In this document: one piece after another, positions 1-7,282 of the stretch
Layout of the letters: every line of letters begins with the position of its first letter
Position numbering within the stretch: the stretch's first letter is position 1
Source of the DNA: Desulfovibrio sp.
GTDB taxonomy: Bacteria; Desulfobacterota; Desulfovibrionia; Desulfovibrionales; Desulfovibrionaceae
Reading direction: 5' to 3'
NCBI GenBank assembly: GCA_020217165.1
Contig: JAIWOE010000107.1
Location: forward strand, 1-13,312
DNA: 13,312 bases
Position numbers and translations under genes: made by a program
The notes under the pieces: generated by a model
The model's input: only the letters and a program-made list of their open reading frames with translations
Databases searched by the model: none
Told to the model about the DNA's origin: nothing

Positions 1-1028
1 TCATCCAGGTGGCCCCTGGCGGACCCGTGGAGCAATTTTTGAGCACCATGCGCGGGGCCGGCGCCGGGCCCATGGAGCGCGTGGCCGGCTCCCAGACCGG
101 GGACATCCAGGGCGCTCGCAGCCCGTCTTCCATGGGCGGAGGGGACGTGAAATACCGCGGGGCCCAGGGGCTGCATCCCTCGGTGATCAAGGATATCGAA
201 AAGCTGTACGGTTTCGACAAGCCCTTGCACGAACGCTACCTGAAGCTCCTGGGGGACTTCCTGCGCTTTGACCTGGGCCGTAGCTTTTTCCGGGACAAGA
301 CCGTGGTGGACTTGATTTTGGAGACACTGCCCGTATCCATTTCCCTAGGGCTGTGGGCCACCCTCATCATGTATGTGGTCTCCATTCCCCTGGGCGTGGC
401 CAAGGCCGTGCGCCACGGCAGCCGGTTCGATGTCTGGACCAGCGCCGCCGTGATCCTGGGCAATGCCATCCCGGCGTTCCTGTTTGCCATTTTGCTGGTG
501 GTGCTCTTTGCCGGCGGCAGCTATTTCAAATGGTTTCCTTTGCGCGGGCTTACCTCGCCCAATTTTGGCGAACTCTCCCTGACCGCCAAGATCGTGGACT
601 ACTTCTGGCACCTGGCCCTGCCCGTGACCAGTCTGGTCATTGGCAGTTTTGCCACCCTGACCCTGCTGACCAAAAATTCGTTCCTGGAAGAGATTAACAA
701 GCAGTACGTGGTCACGGCCCGGGCCAAAGGACTCACCGAACGCGGCGTGCTATATGGGCACGTGTTCCGCAATGCCATGCTCATCGTGGTGGCCGGATTC
801 CCCGCGGCGTTCATCGGTATGTTTTTTACGGGCTCCCTGCTCATTGAGGTGATATTCTCCCTCAACGGCCTGGGACTCATGGGGTACGAGGCCCTGTTGC
901 AGCGGGATTATCCAATCATTTTCGGCACGTTGTATGTTTTTACCCTGCTGGGTATGCTGACCAAACTGCTCACCGACCTGACCTATACCCTGGTGGACCC
1001 GCGCATCGATTTCGAAGGCAGGGGCTGA
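1..1028 (+). CDS. yejB: YejB-like ABC transporter inner-membrane permease, 5' partial
   Basis: Inner-membrane permease subunit of the YejABEF importer, which in E. coli takes up microcin C and oligopeptides. The frame is open to the left edge: the codons before the GTG at 9 read Ile-Gln, and the string [11 protein letters not shown] matches the end of the first membrane helix of E. coli YejB as I recall it. The GTG at 9 is therefore internal, and roughly 25-30 N-terminal residues lie outside the window. Counting from the codon at 9, hydrophobic helices lie near residues 107-133, 142-168, 200-222, 257-280 and 300-325. The cytoplasmic coupling loop with YVVTARAKG is at about 233-241 and contacts the ATPase. 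The C-terminus [11 protein letters not shown] is the family's usual ending. yejE follows, and the three genes form an operon. Identification is firm at family level; the substrate is inferred from homology. Confidence 0.95.
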   Translation, partial: IQVAPGGPVEQFLSTMRGAGAGPMERVAGSQTGDIQGARSPSSMGGGDVKYRGAQGLHPSVIKDIEKLYGFDKPLHERYLKLLGDFLRFDLGRSFFRDKTVVDLILETLPVSISLGLWATLIMYVVSIPLGVAKAVRHGSRFDVWTSAAVILGNAIPAFLFAILLVVLFAGGSYFKWFPLRGLTSPNFGELSLTAKIVDYFWHLALPVTSLVIGSFATLTLLTKNSFLEEINKQYVVTARAKGLTERGVLYGHVFRNAMLIVVAGFPAAFIGMFFTGSLLIEVIFSLNGLGLMGYEALLQRDYPIIFGTLYVFTLLGMLTKLLTDLTYTLVDPRIDFEGRG

Positions 1029-1116
1029 GGAGGGTGCAGGCGTCGTCGTGATGGTTGGTCTGGGATGGCCTGAGAGGACCCCAGCAAGACAAACACTCTG
1101 GCGAACTGTGAGTCAC

Positions 1117-2145
1117 ATGGCCTTTCGTCTTTCACCCTTGGCCCGGCGGCGCTGGGCGGCCTTTCGCGCCAATCGGCGGGGATGGGTCTCGCTGTGGCTG
1201 TTCGTGGCGTTGTTCGTGCTCAGCCTGGGCGCGGAGTTCCTGGCCAATGACCGGCCCATCTTCATCTGGTATGCGGAAAAGGCCTACTGGCCGGTATTCC
1301 AGGACTATCCGGAAACCGAGTTTGGCGGGTTTTTCCCCACCACAGCGGTGTACACCGACCCCGAGGTCCAGGCCCTCATCGAGGAGCAGGGCTGGATGCT
1401 CTGGCCGCCGGTGCGATTCCGGTTTGATACCTTGAACAAAAACCTTTCATCCCCGCCGCCCACGCCGCCCTCGGCGACAAACCTCCTGGGCACGGACGAC
1501 CACGGCCGCGACATTCTGGCCCGCTGCATCTACGGATTCCGCATCTCAGTGCTCTTCGGGCTGACCCTGACCCTCATTTCCTCTGTCATCGGTGTGGCGG
1601 CTGGCGCGGTGCAGGGATATTATGGAGGGGTGCTGGATTTGTGCTTCCAGCGCTTCCTGGAGGTCTGGTCCGGACTCCCCGTCCTGTTTTTGTTGATTAT
1701 ATTAGCGAACATTGTCACGCCCAACTTCTGGTGGCTGCTGGGCATCATGCTGCTGTTCAGCTGGATGAGCCTGGTGGATCTGGTGCGGGCGGAGTTTTTG
1801 CGCGGCCGCAACCTGGAATACGTGCGCGCGGCCAAGGCCCTGGGGCGCACGGACGCGGCCATCATGCGCATCCATATTTTGCCAAACGCCATGGTTTCCA
1901 CCATCACCTATTTGCCATTCATCCTGGTGGGGGGCATCACCACCTTGACCTCGCTGGATTTTCTCGGCTTTGGCCTGCCGCCGGGGTCGCCTTCCCTGGG
2001 GGAGTTGCTAGCCCAGGGCAAGAACAATCCCAATGCGCCGTGGATCGGCCTGGCCGGGTTCTGTGTGCTGGGCGGCACCCTGGCCCTCCTGGTGTTCATG
2101 GGCGAGGCCGCCCGCGATGCCTTTGACCCCAGGCGGCAACGCTGA
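1117..2145 (+). CDS. yejE: YejE-like ABC transporter inner-membrane permease
   Basis: Second permease subunit of the YejABEF peptide/microcin C importer, pairing with YejB in the inner membrane. From the ATG at 1117 it has 342 residues, close to the 341 of E. coli YejE. It begins MAFRLSPLARRRW, like the short basic N-terminus of that protein, followed by a first membrane helix at about 24-42. A long periplasmic insert follows (about 43-120), then LGTDDHGRD at about 124-132, the motif typical of the DppC/OppC permease class. The coupling loop is at about 233-259 (YVRAAKALG...HILPNAM) and the end is DAFDPRR. The frame is also open from a GTG at 1048 and an ATG at 1051, which would add 23 or 22 residues. 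An AGGAGGG at 1028-1034 is too far from them (13-16 nt) to be ideal, and the extension lacks homology, so 1117 is preferred, although its own ribosome binding site is weak. The stop overlaps the yejF start by one base. Confidence 0.93.
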   Translation: MAFRLSPLARRRWAAFRANRRGWVSLWLFVALFVLSLGAEFLANDRPIFIWYAEKAYWPVFQDYPETEFGGFFPTTAVYTDPEVQALIEEQGWMLWPPVRFRFDTLNKNLSSPPPTPPSATNLLGTDDHGRDILARCIYGFRISVLFGLTLTLISSVIGVAAGAVQGYYGGVLDLCFQRFLEVWSGLPVLFLLIILANIVTPNFWWLLGIMLLFSWMSLVDLVRAEFLRGRNLEYVRAAKALGRTDAAIMRIHILPNAMVSTITYLPFILVGGITTLTSLDFLGFGLPPGSPSLGELLAQGKNNPNAPWIGLAGFCVLGGTLALLVFMGEAARDAFDPRRQR

Positions 2146-3770
2146 TGGCCGGACATCTTCTCGAAATTCAGGACCTGCACATCGGGTTCCGCTCGGATAG
2201 GACGGACGCTGCTGGCCATGCCGAGGCGGTCACCCAGGCGGTGCAGGGCGTCTCCCTGCACCTGGACCCCGGCGAGACCCTGGCCCTGGTGGGCGAATCC
2301 GGGTCCGGCAAGACCGTGACGGCCCTGTCCACCCTCAGGCTCCTGCCCCCGCGGGAGACAGTGTATGGTGGCGGCCGGATTCTCCTGGACGGGACGGACG
2401 TCCTTGCCGCTTCGCCCCGTACCCTCAGGCGCCTGCGGGGCGGCACGGCCGGGGTGATTTTTCAGGAGCCCATGACGGCCCTCAACCCCTTGCACACCGT
2501 GGAACGACAGATCGGCGAGGTGCTGGCCCTGCACAAGGGCCTGACCAACGCCGCCGCGCGCCGGCGAACCCAGGAACTGCTGGAGCTGGTGGGCATCGAC
2601 CGTCCCGACACACGCCTCAAGGCGTATCCGCATCAGCTCTCCGGCGGCCAGCGCCAGCGGGTGATGATCGCCATGGCCCTGGCAGGGGAGCCCAGGCTAC
2701 TCATTGCCGATGAGCCCACTACGGCCCTGGACGTGACTATCCAGGCCCAGATCCTCGACCTCATGGCCGATCTGCAACGCCGTCTTGGCATGGCCGTGTT
2801 GCTCATCACCCATGACCTTGGCGTGGTGCGCAGCGTGGCCCACCGCACGGCGGTGATGCACCTTGGCGAGCTCAAGGAGGTGCAGCCCACGGCAGACCTG
2901 TTCGCAGCCCCGCAGCACGAGTACACCAGAATGCTCCTGGCCGCGGAACCCGCCGGCACACCCGCGCCCGTGCGACCGGAGGCCCCGGCCCTCCTGGAAG
3001 TGGAGGATCTGCGGGTGTGGTTCCCCATCCGGCGCGGGGTGTTTCGCCGCACCGTGGGACACGTGAAGGCCGTGGACGGCATCGGCTTTGCCATCCGCGA
3101 GGGGGAAAGCCTGGGCATTGTGGGCGAATCCGGCTCAGGCAAGACCACCCTGGGTCTGGCGGCCCTGCTGCTGGAACCGAGCCAGGGTGGCCTGCGCTTT
3201 GCCGGGCAGGACCTCCGGACCCTGCGCCACCGGGACGCCGCGGCCATGCGCATCATCCGGCAATCCATGCAGATCGTCTTTCAGGATCCCTTCGGCAGCC
3301 TCTCCCCGCGCATGACCATCCAGCAGATTGTAGAGGAGGGCCTGGTGGTGCAGCAGGTGCGGGACCGGGGCGAGCGCCACCGCCGGGTGGCCGAGGCCCT
3401 CACCGCCGTGGGGCTGGACCCGGCCATCGTGAGCCGCTATCCGCACGAGTTTTCCGGCGGGCAGCGCCAGCGCATTGCCATTGCCCGAGCCCTGGTGCTC
3501 AAGCCGCGGCTGGTGGTGCTGGACGAGCCCACCTCGTCCCTGGATCGGTCGGTGCAGGCCCAGGTGGTGGCGCTCTTGCGGGATCTGCAGGTGCGCTTCG
3601 GCCTGGCATACTGCTGCATCAGCCACGACTTGAAGATCGTGCGCGCCTTGTGCCATCGGATACTGGTCATGCGCCAGGGGGTGGTGGTGGAGGAAGGCGA
3701 CCGGGAATCCATTTTCAATGCCCCGCAGCATCCCTACACCCGGGCCTTGCTGGCGGCGGCGCTGCGCTAG
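2145..3770 (+). CDS. yejF: YejF-like double ATPase subunit of peptide ABC importer
   Basis: Cytoplasmic energy-coupling subunit of the YejABEF importer, a tandem fusion of two ABC ATPase domains (541 residues; E. coli YejF has about 529). Domain 1: Walker A GESGSGKT at 50-57, signature LSGGQ at 165-169, Walker B LLIADE at 185-190, switch His 223. Domain 2: Walker A GESGSGKT at 327-334, signature FSGGQ at 436-440, Walker B LVVLDE at 456-461, switch His 494. Each domain ends with the oligopeptide/dipeptide-transporter tail ([10 protein letters not shown] and [10 protein letters not shown]). All key residues are present in both halves, so both sites should hydrolyse ATP. The ATG overlaps the last base of the yejE stop (TGATG), and an AGGCGG ribosome binding site at 2131-2136 sits 8 nt upstream, suggesting translational coupling. 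It is the last gene of the + strand operon. Confidence 0.95.
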   Translation: MAGHLLEIQDLHIGFRSDRTDAAGHAEAVTQAVQGVSLHLDPGETLALVGESGSGKTVTALSTLRLLPPRETVYGGGRILLDGTDVLAASPRTLRRLRGGTAGVIFQEPMTALNPLHTVERQIGEVLALHKGLTNAAARRRTQELLELVGIDRPDTRLKAYPHQLSGGQRQRVMIAMALAGEPRLLIADEPTTALDVTIQAQILDLMADLQRRLGMAVLLITHDLGVVRSVAHRTAVMHLGELKEVQPTADLFAAPQHEYTRMLLAAEPAGTPAPVRPEAPALLEVEDLRVWFPIRRGVFRRTVGHVKAVDGIGFAIREGESLGIVGESGSGKTTLGLAALLLEPSQGGLRFAGQDLRTLRHRDAAAMRIIRQSMQIVFQDPFGSLSPRMTIQQIVEEGLVVQQVRDRGERHRRVAEALTAVGLDPAIVSRYPHEFSGGQRQRIAIARALVLKPRLVVLDEPTSSLDRSVQAQVVALLRDLQVRFGLAYCCISHDLKIVRALCHRILVMRQGVVVEEGDRESIFNAPQHPYTRALLAAALR

Positions 3771-3831
3771 GGGTGCGTCCTCAACATACGTGCACCTAAC
3801 AACGCAACACACAAGGCCGCCTGCAAGGGGG

Positions 3832-3854
3832 CCCCGGAGCCGCAGGCTCCGGGG
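3832..3854. other. Perfect GC-rich hairpin, possible dispersed intergenic palindrome
   Basis: A 10-bp perfect inverted repeat, CCCCGGAGCC (3832-3841) and GGCTCCGGGG (3845-3854), with a three-base GCA loop. After one mismatch it can extend outward by another three base pairs (3828-3830 with 3856-3858). Neither strand has a T-run after the stem, so it does not look like an intrinsic terminator. It sits 61 bp past the yejF stop, between convergent genes, where REP-like palindromes commonly lie. No second copy was seen in this window, so its repeat nature is untested. Confidence 0.55.
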
Positions 3855-3911
3855 GTCCGCCAGAGTCCACGCATTTCGGGGACGTCACACAAGAAACGGT
3901 TTCCAAAAGAG

Positions 3912-3956
3912 TTTTCGGGGGAACCTCTTTCATTCCAAAAGGTGTTCCCCCGAAAA
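3912..3956. terminator. Long hairpin between convergent genes, probable bidirectional terminator
   Basis: A perfect 13-bp inverted repeat, TTTTCGGGGGAAC (3912-3924) and GTTCCCCCGAAAA (3944-3956), encloses a 19-base loop that can pair further. It lies between the convergent ends of yejF and the lipoprotein gene. On the minus strand the stem is followed by CTCTTTT, a modest U-tract that would end lipoprotein transcripts. On the plus strand the tail is only TATT after the A-run arm, so termination there is less certain. The octamer TTCCAAAA occurs both just before the stem (3901-3908) and inside the loop (3933-3940), giving the element a partly duplicated architecture. Confidence 0.6.
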
Positions 3957-4005
3957 TATTCCATGGAAGCAGAGCATGGGCTGGGCGCAGTTGCGCCGAA
4001 GCCTC

Positions 4006-4248
4006 CTACTTCTTTTTCTGCTGCTGTTCCTGCTGATGGCCGTACAAGGCGCCGCCCACCACGCCCAGGGCGCCGCCCAGGGCCGCGCCCACGCCGGCAT
4101 TACCGCCGGCAATGGCAGTGATGCCTGCACCGGCGCCTGCGCCGATGACGCCACCGGACAGTGCACCCTGCTGGGTGGGAGTCATGTTCGTACAGGCCGC
4201 TCCAAGGAGCATGCCGGCCAGGGCCAAGGGGAGGAGAATTTTTTTCAT
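4006..4248 (-). CDS. Small glycine-zipper lipoprotein
   Basis: An 80-residue predicted outer-membrane or periplasmic lipoprotein. Residues 1-18 form a signal peptide (MKKILLPLALAGMLLGAA) ending at Cys19. The lipobox is slightly atypical because Gly rather than Leu precedes Ala-Ala-Cys, with two Leu just before it. Residues 31-70 are a glycine zipper rich in GxxxG-type spacing (GGVIGAGAGAG, GGALGVVGGALYG), the kind of segment that packs membrane helices in Gly-zipper/YMGG-like envelope proteins. The tail is HQQEQQQKKK, charged and glutamine-rich. The start is set by the signal peptide and by a GAGG ribosome binding site that overlaps the stop of the upstream gene, which ends 7 nt away, so the two are probably translationally coupled. 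A function beyond envelope association cannot be assigned. The frame is open further upstream, but that extension runs antiphase through the neighbouring gene. Confidence 0.85.
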   Translation of the reverse strand: MKKILLPLALAGMLLGAACTNMTPTQQGALSGGVIGAGAGAGITAIAGGNAGVGAALGGALGVVGGALYGHQQEQQQKKK

Positions 4249-4255
4249 GACAACC

Positions 4256-4642
4256 TCACTGCTTGGCGCCAAGTTTGGGGGCCACGAATTCACGCCACAG
4301 CACTTCCACCACGGAGTCGGAACGCTTGTCCGGGTTGGCGGCGTACCATTGGTCCAGTCTGGCCCGGAGGTCCTCCAGACGGCGATCGCCAATGCCCTTG
4401 ATCCAGGACTGGATGAGGGTCTTGCACTCGCCCGGGGTGTCGCCCTGCACTTCCTGCTCCAATTCGATGATGGTGGCCATGCCTGCCAGGAAGGCCAGTT
4501 TTTCCTGGGCCGTGGCGTTGGACCAATGCTCGCCGGTGACAACGGGCATGTCGCAAGGGGTGACCTGCGCGGCAATGGCCAGCCCGGCCCACAGGCACAC
4601 CAGGGCGGCCGCGGCACAGGCCAGCTTAATCGGCAGTCTCAT
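4256..4642 (-). CDS. Small exported protein of unknown function
   Basis: A 128-residue protein with a clear Sec signal peptide: MRLPIK, then a hydrophobic core to about residue 23, and a likely cleavage near AIA-A or AA-Q around residues 24-26. The mature part (about 103 residues) has two cysteines (30 and 73) that could form a disulfide. It also carries FLAGMATIIELEQE (51-64), WIKGIGDRRLEDL (80-92), WYAANPDK (99-106) and a VVEVLWREFV (111-120) helix. The pattern recalls small exported proteins of unknown function in Desulfovibrio-type bacteria, by memory only. The start at 4642 is set by the signal peptide and an AGGAGG at 4650-4655, 7 nt upstream. The frame is open for 30 more codons, but those look like leader DNA carrying a promoter. 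The lipoprotein gene follows after 7 nt, so the two probably form one transcript and may act together in the envelope. Confidence 0.85.
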   Translation of the reverse strand: MRLPIKLACAAAALVCLWAGLAIAAQVTPCDMPVVTGEHWSNATAQEKLAFLAGMATIIELEQEVQGDTPGECKTLIQSWIKGIGDRRLEDLRARLDQWYAANPDKRSDSVVEVLWREFVAPKLGAKQ

Positions 4643-4683
4643 GGGGAATCCTCCTGTTGGACGCAACGGAATCGCGACGGAAA

Positions 4684-4712
4684 AATGTAGATATGTTGGA
4701 CGATACACGCAA
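4684..4712 (-). promoter_or_regulatory. Possible sigma-70-type promoter for the exported protein/lipoprotein pair
   Basis: Read on the minus strand, TTGCGT (4712-4707) and TACATT (4689-4684) are separated by exactly 17 bp. They lie about 40-70 bp upstream of the start at 4642, in a locally AT-richer stretch within the 108-bp gap after murJ. The match is partial (about 3/6 and 4/6). A near-perfect palindrome, ATGTC-AG-GACAT (4742-4731), lies upstream at roughly -60 relative to the predicted start and could be an operator or a chance repeat. Confidence 0.35.
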
Positions 4713-4750
4713 TTGGGGGTTGTGTCCATCATGTCCTGACATTTTTTCCA

Positions 4751-6358
4751 TCATGCGTCGCGGCGCAGGAGCTTCCGCCGTACCTTTCCCAGCAGATCCA
4801 GCATGGGGGCCACGGATTCCGGGAACAGGCGCGTGCCGATCCAGAGGTAGATCAAGAAAAAGAGCAATCCAGACAGACAAATGGTCAAAAAGGCCTGCCA
4901 GAGCGGCCCGGTCAGGGGCATGCGGTGGGACATCCAGACAAGCCCCGCCGCAGGCAGTCCTGCCAGCACAGACATCCCCAGCGCCCCCCCCAGCATGCGC
5001 CCTAGCCCGGCAAAGGCGGCGCTGCCGTGCCGCATGCGCCACCAGATCGCCAGCAGCAGGGTGTACAGCGCCACGGATCCCGCACTGGCTGCAGCCAGGC
5101 CGGCTGCCCCGTGCCGGCTGCCCAACAGCCAGTAGGCCGGCACGGCCACCAGGGTGGCTAGGGTGCCGATAACCACAGGGCTCAGGGTGTCCTGCCGAGC
5201 GTAAAAGGCCCGGCCCACCAGTTGCTGGATGCCCCAGCAGAAGACGCCGGCCAGCAGGATCTGCAGGCACAGGGCCGTGGCGGCGGAGTCTGCGGCGTCA
5301 AAGCGACCCTGCTCGAAGATCAGGGTGATGGTGGGCCCGGCCACCACCATCATCCACACGGAAAGGGGGACCAGCACCGCCGCAGTGTTGCGCAGGGCAG
5401 TGGCCAGGGTGCCGGTAAAGCCCTCGGCGTCCCCTTTGGCGGCCAAAGAGGCCAGGAAGGGATAACTGGCCACCCCGGCGGCCTGGGCCACCACGCCCAC
5501 GGGCACCAGCATGATACGCCGGGCATAAGTCAGCCAGCTCACGGCGCCCTCCTGGGCCAGGCTGCCGAACACGCGCACCAGCTGTTCATCCAGCACCACC
5601 ACGGATTGACCCAGCATCAGGGGCAGGGCCAGATATAGGAAGCGGGGGAGATGGGGGTGCCGCCAGCGCATGGTCAGTCGCAGGCCCGAGCCGCCCTCCT
5701 GGTCCGGCCGGCGGGCAGGGCGGGCCGCCGCCACAAAGGGCAGGAGGAAGTTGCCCAGAAACGAGCCCGCCAGCACTCCCCAGCAAAAACCTTCCATGCC
5801 GTCGCCGGGCAGCAGCAGGCCGAACAGGATGATGCAGCCGTTGTAGATGAGGGGAGATAGGGCCGGGGCGAAGAACTGTTTGCGCAGGTACAACAGTCCC
5901 GTGGCGCAGCTTCCGGCCATGAAGAACACCTGCGCCGGCAGGATGATGCGCAGGAAGTGCGTCAGGCGTTCCCGGCTGGCGGCGTCGAAACCCGGCGCAG
6001 CCCAGTGGGTCAGCTGAGGTGCCACGAGCATGGCCAGGGCCGTGAGCACCACAGCCGCCGCGGTCAGCCAGGTGAGGACGGTGGAGAAGAAGGCCCAGGC
6101 GTCAGCCTCGCCGGCTGGGGTGCGCCGGCCGAATTTCTCCGCCAGCAGGGGGATGAGGGTGATGGAGAAATACCCGCCGGCCAGCAGGTAGTTGAGGAAG
6201 TCCGGGATGACAAAGGCCGTGAAGTAGATGTCCGTATCCAGGGTCGCGCCATGGACGTAGGAGATGGCCTTGTCCCGGGCCAGGCCCATGAACCGGGACA
6301 GCAGCACGCTGCCACCCATGATGAGGGCGGCCAGGCCGATGGTGCGCGAGGTGGACAT
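4751..6358 (-). CDS. murJ: MurJ/MviN-family lipid flippase, divergent
   Basis: A 535-residue polytopic membrane protein of the MOP superfamily, MurJ/MviN branch, whose best known member flips lipid II for peptidoglycan synthesis. About 13-14 hydrophobic helices are visible. Conserved features: SRFMGLARD at 21-29 (Arg22 and Arg28 align with E. coli Arg18 and Arg24), DTDIYFTAF at 41-49, YARRIMLVPVGV at 278-289 (Arg281 aligns with E. coli Arg270) and GRAFYARQDTLSPV at 382-395. However, the TM2 motif that reads PNLLRRIFAEG in E. coli is PDFLNYLLAGG here (52-62). The residues aligned with Arg52, Arg53 and Glu57 are Asn56, Tyr57 and Gly61. It may therefore be a paralogue with another substrate rather than the housekeeping lipid II flippase. 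The start is 33 bp after the DUF2156 gene, with only a weak ribosome binding site. The symbol is given at family level. Confidence 0.85.
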   Translation of the reverse strand: MSTSRTIGLAALIMGGSVLLSRFMGLARDKAISYVHGATLDTDIYFTAFVIPDFLNYLLAGGYFSITLIPLLAEKFGRRTPAGEADAWAFFSTVLTWLTAAAVVLTALAMLVAPQLTHWAAPGFDAASRERLTHFLRIILPAQVFFMAGSCATGLLYLRKQFFAPALSPLIYNGCIILFGLLLPGDGMEGFCWGVLAGSFLGNFLLPFVAAARPARRPDQEGGSGLRLTMRWRHPHLPRFLYLALPLMLGQSVVVLDEQLVRVFGSLAQEGAVSWLTYARRIMLVPVGVVAQAAGVASYPFLASLAAKGDAEGFTGTLATALRNTAAVLVPLSVWMMVVAGPTITLIFEQGRFDAADSAATALCLQILLAGVFCWGIQQLVGRAFYARQDTLSPVVIGTLATLVAVPAYWLLGSRHGAAGLAAASAGSVALYTLLLAIWWRMRHGSAAFAGLGRMLGGALGMSVLAGLPAAGLVWMSHRMPLTGPLWQAFLTICLSGLLFFLIYLWIGTRLFPESVAPMLDLLGKVRRKLLRRDA

Positions 6359-6391
6359 GCCGCAGCCTGCCTTGCGCCTGCACCTGCCCGC

Positions 6392-7273
6392 CTATCGCGG
6401 CAGGATGCGGGCGTGATATTTTTTAAGAAATCCAGTGGGATGATAGGAGAGTTTGGCCTTGCGCAAGCCTTCGTCCCCCAGGTCCTGCTCCCGGTTGACC
6501 ACCTTGTAGCCGTTGGCGTCGTGCTCCAGGAACATCTGGTTGATGGCCTGATACACCCCGCGCATGCCAGCCTGCCCTTTTTCAAAGTGGATGACCAGCG
6601 TCTCCTTGTCCAGGGGTTCAGCCACGGTAAAGGCCACCATGGCTCCGCCCACATGCAGGGCTCCTCCCATGAGGCCGGGCAGCACGTCCCAGCGGGTCAG
6701 CACGCGTTCAATGGCGTTGTTCTCCGCCATGAGGGCCGGGGAGTCCGGCGTGTCGTGCCAGCCACGCCAGGCCGCCTGCAGGGCCAGGGCTTCTTCCACG
6801 CAGTCCGGGGTCATGGGGCGGTACTCGTACTGGTACATCTTTTTGAAGGCATTCAAATGATTTTTCTTTTTGTGATGGACATTGCCGCGCAGCTCGATGA
6901 GCTCGGTCACGTCGTACAAATAGTCCCAGTTGTCCCGGTCCTCGGTCAGGACCAGCCGTTCACCCAACTGCGCCTGCCAGAGCAGGGCCAGGGTTTCCGG
7001 CACGCGGATGAACTCCAGGCCGTGAGCCAGGGTGGGACAATCGTTCCAGGGCAGGCCATCCCACGGGCCCACGGGCGCCCAGTAGCGCAGGATGGGTTTG
7101 GTCTGGCGAATCCAGACGCACTGGCTGCCCCAGGCCCATTCCAGGCCATACTCCTCGGCCCAGCCCCACAGGTTGGCAAAGCTCGTGTCGCTGGGGTGCT
7201 GCGGACAGGCGGCGTAGGCCGCCAGGTATTGCTCCCGGCCAGCCAGGGAAATGGGTTCGAAGTCTTTATTCAT
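6392..7273 (-). CDS. DUF2156 protein (MprF C-terminal aminoacyltransferase-like domain, stand-alone)
   Basis: A 293-residue soluble protein with no membrane helix or signal peptide, matching the DUF2156 family. This is the double-GNAT fold that forms the catalytic half of MprF, which moves lysine or alanine from aminoacyl-tRNA to phosphatidylglycerol. Visible family motifs are FANLWGW (32-38), LRGNVHHKKKNHLNAFKK (128-145), AENNAIERVL (183-192), GGAMVAFTVAEPL (209-221), HFEKGQAGMRGVYQAINQMF (229-248) and NREQDLGDEGLRKAKLSY (260-277). The MprF flippase half is absent. A MurJ-family flippase lies 33 bp downstream and a MATE protein 9 bp upstream. The ribosome binding site AAGGTG overlaps the MATE stop codon, suggesting coupling. 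The substrates of stand-alone DUF2156 proteins are largely unknown; lipid aminoacylation here is an inference. Confidence 0.88.
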   Translation of the reverse strand: MNKDFEPISLAGREQYLAAYAACPQHPSDTSFANLWGWAEEYGLEWAWGSQCVWIRQTKPILRYWAPVGPWDGLPWNDCPTLAHGLEFIRVPETLALLWQAQLGERLVLTEDRDNWDYLYDVTELIELRGNVHHKKKNHLNAFKKMYQYEYRPMTPDCVEEALALQAAWRGWHDTPDSPALMAENNAIERVLTRWDVLPGLMGGALHVGGAMVAFTVAEPLDKETLVIHFEKGQAGMRGVYQAINQMFLEHDANGYKVVNREQDLGDEGLRKAKLSYHPTGFLKKYHARILPR

Positions 7274-7282
7274 GAGGATGGT

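Noticed and set aside
4700..4730. A sigma-54 promoter (GG-N10-GC) ahead of the exported-protein gene
   Set aside because: The candidate TGGACAC...TTGC has 15 rather than 10 bases between GG and GC.
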